Source: Strigamia acuminata (taxonomy: Eukaryota > Arthropoda > Chilopoda > Geophilomorpha > Linotaeniidae). From it: 64,000 nt of DNA. The stretch lies in assembly GCA_949358305.1 (NCBI GenBank), contig CASHSZ010000145.1, positions 50,182 to 114,181 on the forward strand, read 5' to 3'. Made by a program: the position numbers and the translations under genes. This document shows positions 1 through 12,125 of this stretch, piece after piece. Position 1 is the first letter of the stretch, and each line of letters opens with the position of its first letter. Below the pieces are notes generated by a model. The model was given only the letters and a program-made list of their open reading frames with translations. It did no database searches and was not told the origin of the DNA.

Positions 1-176
1 AAACCTGATTTCGAAGAAAAAAACAACATACCGGTCAGATGTGACGCGTGGATAACCCCAGGGTCAGGTTTCACGAAAACCTGATTTCGAGGAAAAAATA
101 ACCTACCAGGCGGATGTGACGCATGGATAACCCCAGGATCAGGTTTCACGAAAACCTGATTTCAAGGAAAAAACGA
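1..176. repeat. 76-bp tandem repeat with inverted ends, window edge
   Basis: Two complete units and the start of a third, beginning at 1, 77 and 152. Each unit opens with AAACCTGATTTC and closes with TCAGGTTTCACG, so AAACCTGA and TCAGGTTT form an 8-bp inverted repeat around each unit. The units differ by a few substitutions and one indel. The array probably continues to the left of the window. It looks like a minisatellite or the end of a small palindrome-flanked element; no coding potential is seen. Confidence 0.8.
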
Positions 177-219
177 AAAGACGCACAAAGACTACAGGAT
201 AAAAATGATACGTAGAGAG

Positions 220-720
220 AAGAAAATAGAAATTGATTCCCCGATTCGTGAAATTAATTTCACATCGTGTACTCCAACCATTAATTGCATTGTCGTATTA
301 GGTGTTGTGTGAAACGAAGATCGTAAACGTTTCGATCGGTTTACGATTTAAATTTCATCTCTCGGTGCGCGTCGCATCGTCCTAAATGACGCGAATTCAT
401 ATCACCGCGTTCGCCAGATTCACGAGCACTTCCAAACCGTTCGTTTCGGACCTTCGCGGGGATCCGGAGGGTTTCGGTGTCTGTCTGGTCTCATGTCCCA
501 GACTCGCTGCGTTGCGCAGTCACCGGCCAACCAAATGTGTCGGTTAGACGCGTCGCAATGAATAGGGGCAGACATGGATGTGTGTTAAAAAATAAACAAT
601 AGTTGGCTGCTGCGGATAACCTCGACCACTCGTCTCAATCGTTCGCTCAACCGACAGGGGCGCACCACTGCAGATTTAAATTTTCAGATTTCAATGGGAG
701 ACCTTGTCTCACACAAGGTA
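220..720 (-). repeat. Dispersed repeat family copy (inverted)
   Basis: Positions 245-350 (about GTACTCCAACCATTAATTG through CGATCGGTTTACGATTTAA) match, on the opposite strand, the segment at 31010-31110, 32880-32980 and 47265-47345, and in the same orientation 42620-42720. This is the family that forms the arrays at 25-33 and 38-49 kb, here reversed. No gene is seen. Confidence 0.6.
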
Positions 721-2784
721 CGGAATCTCCTTTGTGCCATCCTCGATTCAATCGTTAAAGACAGCATGCTCCTCGACCAGGACTGACTAATAGAATCAAC
801 TGACATTTTACCCACCGCGTTTGATCGCGCGCGTGCTTTTCTTCTCCCTGCCCATCCGTCCGCTTGTTTATTCTATCGTTTGGGCGATGTTGCGGAACAA
901 AACGTCTACCTTTTTTATCGCCTTTACACGACCTTTCTTTATTACCCTCCTTCTTGGAATGTGCGTGGCCCCTAGCAATTACGTAACCAAACAGGGTGCT
1001 CACGTTGTTCTCTCTTTTGGTCTAGATAATCCCATTTTCTCCACCGCCACTCAAACACGCCCACATAAAAAATCCAAAGATTTGTTTATTTTATTTTATT
1101 TTTCTATTTAACAAAACAGACAAACAAAACAAATCGAAAATTAGAGAGAAAATCTGAATAAAAATTGAATAAAGATTGAAACAAAAATTGAATAAAAATC
1201 GAATGAAAATTGTAATAGAAATTGAATAAAAAAATTGGAGTAAAAATTGGAATGAAAATAGAAAAAAATTGACAAATCCAACGACGCATTCGATTGCGGT
1301 GGCCACCGAGGTGGCCGCCGCCACTGCACGCAAAGCTTCTCGGATGGTTTCGGGGCTCCTCCATCTCCATCTCCCTGCACGCCACCGTGGTCGATTCCGC
1401 CACCGTGGTCGATTCCGCCACCATACCGACCGCCAAGGCAATCGTCCAAAAACGAGTTTAGGTCCTCCAACATAAACGCGAAGCGGATGGCCGCGACAAT
1501 CCTGTCCGACCAAATCCGCGCGCGATGCCACTGCCTCTACACCGGCGGTCTCGGCGCAAGACAGTTGGTAGAAGAAGAGCGAAATAAAAAATTAACATTT
1601 GAATTAATAATTGGTCAAGACGCTGGGCCAGTCACTTCGGTCGCGCGCGTAGTAACAACGCGCCGGGTACACGCGTCTAGCCGAGGTCTTCTGTTTACCC
1701 ATTTGGAAAGAAAGAGAAAATGAATAAACGTAATTTAATGAGAAGCAAATACTTGTAGATGCAAATAAAACGTAGGGGAGAGGGGGGGGGGGGGGGGGAA
1801 GAAAAACCCAAACCAAACAAAACCAAACAGAGTTTGAAACTGCACGGCGTGATTAAGTCTGTCTCGACGTGCCAAAAATGCCAAAACAATGACAAAGTAT
1901 GTGTTAAATGAATGCCGCTTCTTTCTTTGTTTGTTTCTTCATTCGTCTGTTCGTTGTGTGAAAATAAAACAAATTGGTCAATTACACACGTCGAGTTTGG
2001 TCCAGAAAACTCACACAACGCAATGAAGACCACCTCGCATGCTTGTTAAAAATTAAAAAGTGATGGCGATGCACGGGGTCTCCCGCCCGTGCGCGTGTGC
2101 ACATGCTAATGTAATGTACGCACGCGCACGGGCGGGCGGTCGAGTGAATGCGTGAATCGTCTCTCCACTCGCTCGTTTGTTTGAAAATAGACACTCGCAC
2201 TACTTACAGTACCAAAATCCCTCCCCCCACCTATTCACGTTGTCGCAGTTACGTCAAGGTATCACGACGCGCAACAAAAAAAGGAAGAAAGATTTTTATC
2301 TATTGCGCCACACTCCATTTCGTGAAACACGCGTGTGTATCGATACGTTCGAGCGTTTTATCTGCAAGGTGAGAAAATAGTCGGTTTCCCCGACCACCAT
2401 ATTTTAATTTAGCCGACTGACTGACTGACTGACTGACTGACTGACTGACAGATAGATAGATAGATAGATAGATAGATGGATAGACAGGGAAACAAACAAA
2501 CGACTAAACAGGCGGTCGGGGATAAACGAGTGAAAACACGATGCGAGCACGGGCGGGGAAACCCCGTATTGTAACACAATAACCGCCATTGTTTACCGAT
2601 TTGTTCGCTCATTTATTCACTTGACAATAACAATAATAATAATAATAATAGTAATACCTGTAAAAGCAATAATAGTGATAATAATAGTAATAATAATAAT
2701 AATAGTAATAGAAAGAGAGAGATACGCGCATACGCTTATTGACGAAATGTGAATTTCTGTACAGGTGTGCGGACTGGAAAAAAA
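721..2784. other. Stretch without a supported gene
   Basis: I see AT-rich and simple-sequence DNA and one GC-rich island (about 1270-1580) with an 18-bp direct duplication (CACCGTGGTCGATTCCGC) at 1383-1418. Minus-strand frames through the island are open for about 90 codons (glycine-, arginine- and tryptophan-rich), so a decayed or partial exon is possible, but I found no convincing splice sites. A G-run (1780-1798), CTGA and GATA tracts (2415-2477) and an AAT tract (2628-2702) lie here. Confidence 0.5.
2415..2477. repeat. Compound (CTGA)n/(GATA)n microsatellite
   Basis: About 8.5 CTGA units run directly into about 7 GATA units. Open frames through it are artefacts of the repeat. Confidence 0.9.
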
Positions 2785-5700
2785 ATGGAGAAACAGAAAA
2801 AGAAAAAAAACCAGAAGGTAGCGAGGAAGAAGTTAAAGGGAACGAAGAAATGGAATACGACCGACAGCCAGAGATCGGATATAGATGGTCAACCGATAGA
2901 TAGTCAGGTGTCGGTGTACTCGGATAGCCAGTTGGTCGACGAGATGGATATCCAGCACAGAGATGACGACGACAGCGATTCCGAAACGAGAACACAAAGA
3001 AGAAGCAACGACGAAGATGCCCGGAAAAATCGGACGAAAAAAAGCGTCAAGAAGACGCGCGTTTTGACGAAAAAGGACGACGAGACGATAAGATCCTCGA
3101 CGGAGAATGGTGCCGAGAAGGTGCAAATTTTGATGGAAGTGGGCGACAAATTGGAGAAAACCACAACCAAAAATGATGAAGCCGAGGCAACGAAAATTTT
3201 GACAAGAGAAGATGACGAGTGGGCGAATCTGAACAAAAGTCTTATTTTATTCGAGGACAACGAGGCACCCGATGCAGACAAACTACAAGAAAAACAAGAA
3301 CGGTGAGTAGAAACGCAAATTGTTTGATTTGAATCGCACCGAAGAAGTTATCGCGCGGTTTACATCTATAGCGCGCGCATATAACGCGCGGCTCAAAGCG
3401 TGCGAATTGCGATCCGTTTTTTTTTTTTTTTTTTGGCGCTCGATGCTAGTAACTCGCGATGATTTATTTGTTATTCTATTTAATCGTTTATTTATTTTTT
3501 TATCCCCCCCCCCCCCCCCCCCCCCACTAGACTCGATGACGGCAGACTCACGTCGACGATGCCGAGAACAGAGGATGTAACGGTTCTAAAAACACGCGTA
3601 GATTTCTTGTACCAGCAAGAAGAGGGACGTGGGACTAAATACACACAAATTGCGGAAGAATTACGCACCCTTAATCAAAGGTTGAGTGTAATCGAAGAAA
3701 GACTCACGACCGCCAGTACATCGCAACACATGACCGCAAGTACATCGCAACGCGTGACCACTAGTGCGTCGCAACAGGCTATTTGGTCGTCCTACGACCA
3801 CCTTAAGGTAACAACGACGACAATCAATCAGCTCATTCGTTCGTTCGTTTGTTCGTTCAATCATCTTTCTCGTTTAGGACAAACCTGTCATCGATACGAG
3901 AAATGGGGTGTGTTGGTTGTGTCCCGACTCAAACAAAGTCCCGAAGGGCCCCAAAGCCGACATATGTAATCACTGGCGGCATATGCACAACGTTGGAAAA
4001 ATCAAACCGGCCAGGGAGTTGTTGCGCAATCACGTTGGCAACTTTGAGAACTTTTGTCGGGTATTTCCTAGCGCGTACGCGCGCGATTCGTTTGTTCGCC
4101 TTTATTTACAATGTAAGCTGCGTAGCTCGGACATAACACCGTCCGGACAACTACGTGGTCCGGACAATTTTGTCCGGGCCCGGGCCCAACCAATAAGGAG
4201 CGATGCTAGATTTACTCTTTGGTTTGGACGACTTCCCTTTCCGAATTCCGGGCAAAGCGGTGCATCCCATATAAGGAAAAAATTACCGTGTGGTTCGGAC
4301 AAAAATAAAAAATGTCGATTTTCCAATGAAATAAATTAGAAAAAAAAACAAAAACAAAAACACTAAAATAAAAAAAAATAAATAAATAAAAAAAGGTGTA
4401 CACACCCTACAGAACGAACATCGCCTGGACTGGACACATTTCTGGGCCCCATCCTACATCCGGGCTACATAGCTTACACTGTATTTCTTTATTTATTTGT
4501 TTGTTTATTTACTTATTTATTAATTTAATTTATTTATTTATTTATTTATTTTTTTTTTTAATTTATTTTTTTTTTTTTTTTTTTCCCCCATTTTCATTGA
4601 TGTGATCATCTCAATCGTTCATCTCTTCTTCAACAGGCACTGATGTTAACGAGGAAGAAGGCGGACGACTGTCCTTTATGCAACACACGATCAGAAAATA
4701 TGCAATATCATTTGCGAGAGACACACAGATTCGACGTACTGCCCACATTTCTGAAGCTAAGTGGGAAGGGCACGAAGAGAGGAGGTGATACCCCTCCCCA
4801 CCACAGTGGTGCTCGACAACAGCAAGGGAACGAGAAGAAGAAGAAGGGTGACGAGGTGAGGGAAAAACAATTCGGTTTATTTGTCATTGACATTTTCTCT
4901 CTCTAGGCAATCGTGGTAACACCAAAGACCATGAAGTTGTTGCGAGAAGGATACACGCAATGGGAGAAGAACGTGAGTGTCTCGCCCCAAGGACCTGCCC
5001 GGGCAACTAGACTGATCGATTGTCCGTCTGTTTGTTTGTTTGTTTTATTTCAGCAACCCATCGATTTGAATCGACAAGCTCGGGCCCTAGAGTTTTTGTT
5101 CGGGAAGACACGACCCGACGACGATGACAGTAGCGACATCGAAGACGACGAAGACGAAGGCGAAGACGAAGACGAAGGCGAAGGCGAAGGCGATGGAAAC
5201 GGTGGAAACGACGGCGGTCGCGTCGGACATGGTCGCGGCACCGCTCCTGGACGCGGGATGAAGCGCGATTGCGGTCTAATCGCTAGCATTGCGAAGAGCA
5301 AACGCGAACGTGAGGCTAAACAAATACGTGGACGCGGGCCGACTCCCACTACAAAGTCGTCGCCATCGTCGTCGTCGTCGTCGTCGCCGGACAATGACAA
5401 ACCGGATCCGTTCAAGGTAAAGGAAAGGGATCCTTTCCGCTGCTCTCATTAATTTGGTGGTTCGTGTTTGACTGAAATTTCAGACAGCCTTGTATCGCGA
5501 GAAACGAGACATCACGGGAAGCAAATGCGACAGTGTTTACTGCGCGGAGTCGACTAGTCCGCGACTGAGTTGCAAATCGTGTTCCTCTTCGGTACACGAA
5601 GAATGTGTGGGGCGGACATGGACCAACCGGAAAAGCTACACCAAGTTCTTTTGTAGCGGTTGTCGTAAAATTCGTCCCGCTCCTATCACGAAACTGCGGT

Positions 5701-6344
5701 GAGTGTTTTCTTTCATTTTATTCTGTAATTAACTATAATTTTTTTGACCACACCGTAGTCTAATTCGCTTGTTCATTATTTTACACAGGTACTCCACTTA
5801 CTCGATTGAGCAAAATCTCACCAAACACTTCAACATCTGCTTCCAACACGTCGCAGACGTACTCAATGGAAAGGTTAAAAGTTGGCGGATGAACCTCTTT
5901 GACAAAGGTGCCCCGAAGCGATCGTCCATGTCGACCAACCGACACGATTTACTGATCCAAGACGAAGAACTGGTACAGACTATAGATTTTTTATTATTTT
6001 TATATGTTTTTGTTTGTTTGTTTGTTTGTTTGTTTGTTTGTTTGTTCGTTCTTTGCTTTCGTTCGATTGAATTTTGCTCATTTACATTTCAGTGCAAACG
6101 TTTTGCTCATTCTATTATAAAGAAAATAAGGACGGAGCTGCCCATAAAAACACAGTATGCGCAGACGTGGGGACCAGACGGAATTGAAACATTCATGACA
6201 GCGGTCGCAATTCCCGAATTTCTGACCCGATTGATCTCTAAGATCGAGGACATCGACCGGGACCACGCAGACTTTTTCCTGGCTAATGTGGATCGCCCGC
6301 GGTATTTTGTTGACGATTTGAAAGACACGCGTGCCAGTCCGTGA
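2785..6344 (+). CDS. Zinc-finger/PHD-finger protein, nine coding exons, 758 aa (novel family member 1)
   Basis: Exons 2785-3302, 3531-3807, 3878-4060, 4637-4855, 4907-4972, 5054-5416, 5484-5698, 5789-5972, 6093-6344; all introns are GT-AG and the frame stays open. The first ATG follows a TGTACAG acceptor at 2764, so an upstream untranslated exon is likely. Order in the protein: lysine- and acid-rich N-terminus (1-175); finger 1 C277-x2-C280...H297-x4-H302; finger 2 C338-x2-C341...H351-x4-H356; Asp/Glu-Gly run (about 445-475); basic and serine-rich linker; a C4HC3 PHD-type finger (C557, C562, C572, C575, H580, C583, C599, C602); a helical C-terminus of about 140 residues I do not recognise. 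PHD fingers generally bind histone tails, so a nuclear chromatin role is inferred. The 22-bp C-run at 3504-3525 is the pyrimidine tract of intron 1. AATAAA lies at 6402. Least certain is the 576-bp intron 4061-4636, with donor CGG/GTATTT. Confidence 0.78.
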
Positions 6345-7439
6345 AACGGCACAGTTTGTCAGATTTTCTTTTCTATTTTTTATTTTTCATTTGTGGTTTC
6401 GAATAAACAAACACGCACCCCGTTTCGCATTGTTTTTCTTTCGTTTATTTATTTATCCATGCGTTTAACAAAATTTTCAGCACATAAATTGTTGTTGTGT
6501 AAAATTGCACACGCACGCGCGGTTGATTATATACACGCGCGTCCGATTTCCATACTCGCCTCTCGACCGCGCGAGCCTTGTGAAAGCCCTGTGGTTTCCC
6601 ATCATCCCTCGGTTCATCCTACACGCGTTCTGCACGACGACGGCGTGGCAGCGAGTAGTTGGTCAACTGCCAAGTACTTTTCCAGCGAGAAAAAGAGGAA
6701 GAAAATTGAATCAACCGGTCTATCAACCGGCCTATCCATCGAATTAAGCAGGTATGTCGACGAGCGAGCGCCATGTTCGCGGACGGACACAGACGGGAAC
6801 CACAAGCGGTGTAATTGTCACCATCTTGCTCCCACAGATATTTCGAGAGAAATATTTGACGAAAATAGCGTGGGTAGATATTTTCACCAGTTGCATTCAA
6901 AAGCTAACATAATTTGTATTTTACTCTAAATTTAAATGAAGATTGGCATCATTTACCATTTAAACCCGTGATGAAATTTAAAACGCATCGGTATTTCAAG
7001 GGGGAAGGGAGGATAACACGTGTGCCATTGCTTCCCCTTTAATCACGTTCCCAGCACGTGACAACGATCACGTTCATCCGCGCTGCACACGCGCACCAAC
7101 CCGCGCGCCATTTAATGACCGCGCGTTATTTGCAAACCCGAACCCCCTATTATCAGATACCCGTGTCCAACCCTTCTCGGAGGTTTGTTAAAAGATCTAC
7201 TCGACCGACTCTGGTAAATCGCGAAGAAAGGTGCACCAAATGTTGTCGCAATAATGCATATACATATCGTGGGAATATCCTGCATCCTATTTTCCCTGAA
7301 ATACCAATGCAAATAGCCACCCGCGCTATTTCCACTGCAAAATTTTCTCGTTCGTCCGTACTTACTTTACTTTACTTTACTTTACTTTTTTTTTGTTTTA
7401 TTTTTTGTTTTTTTGTTTTGTTTTGTTTTGCCTAGGTCC
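6345..7439. other. Intergenic stretch between two tandem genes
   Basis: Holds the AATAAA of the upstream gene (6402-6407) and, at 7426-7435, a pyrimidine-rich acceptor ending CCTAG that opens the first coding exon of the transposase gene. TTTACTTTAC repeats sit at 7365-7387. Short open frames at 6393-6929 and 7058-7435 have no recognisable content. A promoter or 5' untranslated exon of the next gene presumably lies here, but I cannot place it. Confidence 0.45.
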
Positions 7440-9760
7440 ATGACGGACGGTTTTCCAAAAACGCCCAACGACACGCGCGTATGGGCCGCCACGACGACGC
7501 GGTACCGACAGGACGTCGGATTCGACGGCGAAACACCCGGCTATCGCGGCCGATGCGTGGCTACCAGCTCGGAATTCGACTATTTCGAGGAACTCTTCGG
7601 CGAGGCGGCCCGCTTCACCGTGACGGCGACGAACCGGGCCATTCGGAGAGAGGCGAAGCAGGAGAAAGAAGTGGGAAGAACGCGAGTACAGGTGTTGGGA
7701 AAAGTTGACGCACACGTTGCACACGTCGTTCACGGGGGTTCTCAGACGCGCTTTTGGTTGATTGTTCGTATAATATACATGTTTTTCGTTTTAGACGCGT
7801 TCGATGCAACGACCACGAGGTCCGAGAACTAGACAAAGAACGTTGGTCGCCGTGGCTTGCGGTAGTGGCGCTGGAGCACCCGGACCACAACGCAGTGTTT
7901 TGAGAGTGTGTATCACCGCGGCCGACAGAAGGGCAGCCGAGCTGGCCGCCGGGCGACAGCCCCGACTTCCGTCTCGATCGCAACACCCGCCACAACCGAG
8001 AGGGACAGCGACAAGGGCGCGCGCGCGGGTCCGCCCTCTAACGCTCGATGAGTTTTATGTATATCTAGGGATCCACGTCTTGGCCGGCTACAACAAACAA
8101 CCCGAATTGCGACACTACTGGTCGAGCAGCAACGTCGGCGATCTCGGTGCACCGGCCGTTGGGCGAGCCATGACACACAAGAGGTTTCAGGAGATTTCGC
8201 GGTACCTTCATTACGGCACGCAACCGTCCTACCAACGGTTGCACGTTACCGGCTCTGCACGCGGCCCCGATGGCGGCAGCACAACGGCGGAAAGGGTGTC
8301 ATTTTTGAAAGAACGCGAACAGGACGACCGCGCGATGAAAGTTCGCTTGTTCGCCGACCTGGTCAACAAACGCTTCCGCGCATGTCGGCAACCAAGGACG
8401 ACGCTCTGCATTGACGAGTCGATGATCGCCTTCCGAGGTCGATCAAAGATAAAAGTGCGTACATTTATTTATTTATTCATCCAGTTGTCTACATTTGTTC
8501 ATTCGTTCGGCAAATTTCTTCCAGGTCTTCCAACCGGCCAAACCCATCAAATGGGGATTTGAACTTTTCACGTTGTGCGAAGCGGGCACCGGCTACGTGC
8601 TGAACGACGAGGTGCACTTGGGTAAGCGCACCAAGATGTATTTTGACCCGGACGAAGAGCCGGAACCAGAGTGAGTCAATTCATCGCCTTTTCTATTTTC
8701 ACCTCGGATTGCTTTACTCCAAACTTGCTAGGTATCCGGGTAGTGTCCTCGGACGCATCGTCGTATACGTGGCCAGACACTATCTCGGCATGGGGTACAC
8801 TATCGCCTGCGATAATCGATTTTCGTCCGCCGTGTTATTCGAACACCTCTTCACCCGCCACAACACCATGGCCGTGGGGACGCTGCGGGCCAATTCGGCC
8901 CAGATGCCATCAGATTTTTCGACACTCAGACGATATCAAGGCAACCGGAGAGGTAACGCATTTGCTCGGACGTGAACGCGCGTTTGATTCATTCAATTAT
9001 TAATTTTTATTCTATCTATCTCTCTCATTTTTTTTTTTTTTGTAGGCGATTTCATACAACGACAAAACGGTCGGTTGGTGCTCACTGCGTGGCGAGACAC
9101 AACCACCGTGAGTTTGCTCAGTACGAACGTCGACCCACTGTCAGCGGCCGGCCGTGTCTCGCGTCGTATCGGTGGCAGGAACGTGGATATTGCATGTCCG
9201 GCGCCCGCACTGTCCTACATCGAAAATTTTCATTGGGTAGACGTCTTGAACCGACTCGTCTCCTCATTCCACATCGGACGCCGGTCCAGTTATTGGCACC
9301 GATACTTCTTCTTTCAAAAGCTGAATCAAGGTGGGATCAAGGCCCCAATCTCTGATTATTATCATTATTGTTATCGTTACAATCTTAATCTCGACTCGTC
9401 GTTTTCCATTTATTCCCCGCAGTGTGTGTCAACGCCCGAATCAACATGCGCGAAGTCACAGCCTCCGCGCGCGGCGATCGATCGCAATTACAATTCCGAA
9501 GGGCACTTGTCGCTCAACTCTTGGCTCGGGAGAGGACGAGGACGACAACCACGGCCTCGCGCGCGGCCCTACCTACTGGACCCGTCGTCCATCGAATGGA
9601 GCGCGCGGGGAAAAGTTGTCGATGCGTGGTGTGTCGCGAGGTCCACAAAGAACGCCACGAGAGCAGTTTCTGGTGCGCTCCCTGCCGGACCCACCTATGT
9701 CGCCCACGCTACCGCAATTGTTTCCAACTCCACGAAGCCGGCGTGGGTAGATTGCCGTGA
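7440..9760 (+). CDS. piggyBac-family transposase, six exons, 633 aa
   Basis: Exons 7440-7691, 7795-8454, 8525-8670, 8732-8952, 9046-9330, 9423-9760; introns of 61-103 bp, all GT-AG, one frame. DDE_Tnp_1_7-type layout: N-terminal part with F-x-Y-F-E-E-L-F; RNase H-like core with first Asp in C-I-D291-E-S-M-I-A-F-R-G-R, second in A-C-D380-N-R-F, third in H-W-V-D492-V-L-N495; C-terminal cysteine-rich domain (C-x-C-x2-C...C-x2-C...C...C, about 590-626). In active piggyBac enzymes the last block is usually V-D-x2-D, so Asn495 replaces the auxiliary fourth Asp; the three main catalytic Asps remain. Autonomous piggyBac elements usually carry an intronless transposase, so five introns point to a long-resident, possibly domesticated gene. 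I found no terminal inverted repeats or TTAA-bounded ends. AATAAA repeats follow at about 9790. Confidence 0.85.
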
Positions 9761-9995
9761 TTTTCTATGCTCTTTTGTTTGTAAAACTAAATAAATAAAT
9801 AAATAAATAAACTTTTATGATTTCCACCAGAACATGTAACAATTTTTTTTTATCTATTTATCGTGTGATAGATGCAGCGGTGGCGATGATGAGATGACAA
9901 TAATAATAGTAATAATAATAATAATAATTAAAATAAGAATGGGCATCAATTGACTCGTTGGTCTCGCGTCGGTTTTTGTATCGTCCGAGTCGCCC
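9761..9995. other. Short gap between converging genes
   Basis: Contains AAT-rich and TTTA/AAAT simple sequence (9788-9812, 9898-9930), with polyadenylation-like AATAAA for the plus-strand gene. Nothing else is seen. Confidence 0.6.
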
Positions 9996-11350
9996 TCAAA
10001 TTGTTTCGGGTTTTTCTGGTTGCTCGGTTTGAATGGCTTTGTCAAAAAGATCCGGGGGGCGACTCAACTTTGGAAACGACCCCTAAAAAGAGAGAGAGAA
10101 TGAAGGGGGGGGGAAAAAAAAAAAAAAAAAAAAAAAGAAAGAGAAAGAAAGAAAGAGATAGATACACTCACGAATCTGGCGATCAACCGCGAACTCCGTT
10201 CTTGGTTACGTCGAATTTGCCACTCCTTCCGCAACCGGTCTTTGAGACTTTCCACCAGCACTTCGAGCGCCTCTATCTTCGCGGCCCGAACCCCTAGCTC
10301 CGTTGAATTATTTTTCAACTGCTCCGCATAACCTCCTACATACCGGGCCCACGATACTCCTTGTCCGGGTGGGCGCATTGCCCATTCCCGCTGCTGCCTC
10401 AGGTCTTCTTTGCGACACTTCTTTTGCCTCTTTAGGTCCTTTTCGCGCCACTCCTCCAACTGAATTTTTTTTTCTCGCTCCAGTTGCGCGAGACGCAATT
10501 GTAATTGATGCTCCTCATATTCCTTATGGTATTTCAATTGTTGTCGGTATTCTTTTTGGTGCCACGCATCCAGATCTTTCATCCTCTCTGTGATCATCAA
10601 TTTTTCTTTTTCCTCCAGTTGCCCTCGAAGCGATCCTATCTCTCGCTTCAACTCCCCCAACTCGTCATCCACGACTCGACGCAACTGTCGCTGCTCCTCT
10701 CGTGTTTGTTGAATTTGCGCCAATAGAAACCGCGCGCTCATTGATTCTCCATTTTCTCGCTCTTCCTCTCCAATCGCGCGTTTCCGTTTCTCTCCAATCG
10801 CGCGTTCCCAATCCTCTCCAATCGCGCGTTCCAAATCCTCTCCAATCGCGCGTTCCAGATCTTCTCCAATCGCGCGTTTCCGATTCTCCTCAATCGCGAG
10901 TTCCCGTTCCATCTCGACATCTTCTCCCATCGCGGGTCGCTCATCTCCTCCTCCTCCCTCGCATGGTACTTCTACCTCAACCACCCCAATCTAGAGACAC
11001 AGACCAGTAGATGGGTAAGTAAGTAAGTAAATGGACGAATTAATGGATCGAGGTGAACCAAGGCACGACATTACAGATTCTCACTTCGATTTCGTGTTCC
11101 TCTTTAGCACTGCACAACGGTGCGTCGTTGACGTTGGCGGCGGCGGCGACAATAGTGAGGGTGGCGTCATCGTCCCCTTCCTCGTCATCGACCTGGAAAT
11201 AATTAATCAATCAAATCAGAAAAATATGCACATACGCGCCGTACCACTCCGTTTAATAGCCCGGGTTCATAAGGATGTAAACGCGCTTACCACGATAACG
11301 GGAATAGGTGGCCATCTTGGTCGCCTCTCTTCTTCACGCTTCGGTTCCAT
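9996..11350 (-). CDS. Coiled-coil protein with RAIGEDLE octapeptide repeats, 357 aa
   Basis: Exons in transcript order 11350-11291, 11192-11085, 10990-10172, 10082-9996, all phase 0 and GT-AG. The ATG sits immediately after a TTTTCAG acceptor. The N-terminus is basic (MEPKREEERRPRW), exon 2 is acidic/alanine-rich, and exon 3 starts with a glycine/glutamate-rich stretch followed by about six near-perfect repeats of R-A-I-G-E-D/E-x-E (roughly residues 85-135). Then comes a long Glu/Lys/Arg/Gln-rich coiled coil (about 140-320) with W-x2-K/Q-x-Y/L heptad-like spacing, and a short tail ending PEKPETI. No catalytic motif, signal peptide or membrane segment is visible. It converges tail to tail on the transposase gene. 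Function unknown; a structural or scaffold role is all the sequence suggests. Confidence 0.75.
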
Positions 11351-11584
11351 CTGAAAACGGACAATTTCGACACCGCTGAGAGAATAAAACGACGATGGTG
11401 GTGGCAACATCAATGTTGGTTCGTTGTGCCACGAGTTTCCGGTTGTTGGGAAAGTAGAATAGTTGGACCACTCGCTGTGTGACGCCGTCGAGCGAGGGGG
11501 CAGCCACACGTGCGCGGCGAACTGAAATGTCGTGACACTACGGCGCTATGACGCGATACCTAGTGACACTAATTGCAAACAAAA

Positions 11585-11586
<2 letters not shown>

Positions 11587-11646
<60 letters not shown>
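11587..11646. repeat. (CAA)n microsatellite
   Basis: About 20 perfect CAA units followed by interrupted CAA/AAC repeats up to about 11663. It would read as polyglutamine but has no gene context. Confidence 0.95.
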
Positions 11647-11647
<1 letters not shown>

Positions 11648-11688
11648 ACAACAAACAACAACACCGATAACGGCGACCTTTTATCGTC

Positions 11689-11762
11689 GGCCCAGGTGGT
11701 CGAGTGGGTAGTCACCCGCCTTACGGAGTCGTGGGTCGTGGGTTCGAGTCTCGACTCTCCCG
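11689..11762 (+). repeat. tRNA-derived element (SINE head or tRNA pseudogene), copy 1
   Basis: Has a box A-like TGGTCGAGTGG (11697-11707) and box B-like GGGTTCGAGTC (about 11740-11750), spaced as in a tRNA gene and closest in style to a Ser/Leu tRNA. The acceptor and T stems do not pair cleanly, so I do not call a functional tRNA. Two related copies occur on the minus strand at 33510-33588 and 42398-42460, which favours a dispersed tRNA-derived repeat. Confidence 0.55.
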
Positions 11763-12018
11763 AATTTTCGTTTCAGTCGATCTTCTTCATATCTACGGGA
11801 TAAATATTCAAAAAAGACGATGTGTACGTGCCATTACACATACTCCCTTCCCCAGGGCCTGTGGGAGGGGGGGGAGGGGTCGAAAGATTTGATCCCTTTT
11901 ATTTATTTACTTATTTTTTTTTTGGTTTTATTTAATTTATTTACGTTTTAAACTACTTATTCAGTCGTCGTAACTAAACGACGAACGGATCTCTCATCTG
12001 TTTTGTTTCTCTATGATA

Positions 12019-12020
12019 TT

Positions 12021-12071
<51 letters not shown>

Positions 12072-12080
12072 TCTATCTAT

Positions 12081-12123
<43 letters not shown>
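12019..12123. repeat. (TTTA)n microsatellite
   Basis: About 26 TTTA units with two TCTA variants. TTTA tracts recur throughout 1-49 kb, often inside introns, and are absent after 56.3 kb. Confidence 0.95.

Positions 12124-12125
<2 letters not shown>

Noticed and set aside
2609-2995. Minus-strand frame with poly-Tyr
   Set aside because: Produced by an AAT/ATA microsatellite and antisense to exon 1 of the PHD/zinc-finger gene.
6393-6929. 178-codon plus-strand frame upstream of the transposase gene
   Set aside because: It contains the AATAAA of the preceding gene and no recognisable motif; two other frames are open in the same stretch.
11689-11762. Functional tRNA gene
   Set aside because: Box A and box B are present but acceptor and T stems do not pair well, and divergent copies elsewhere suggest a repeat.
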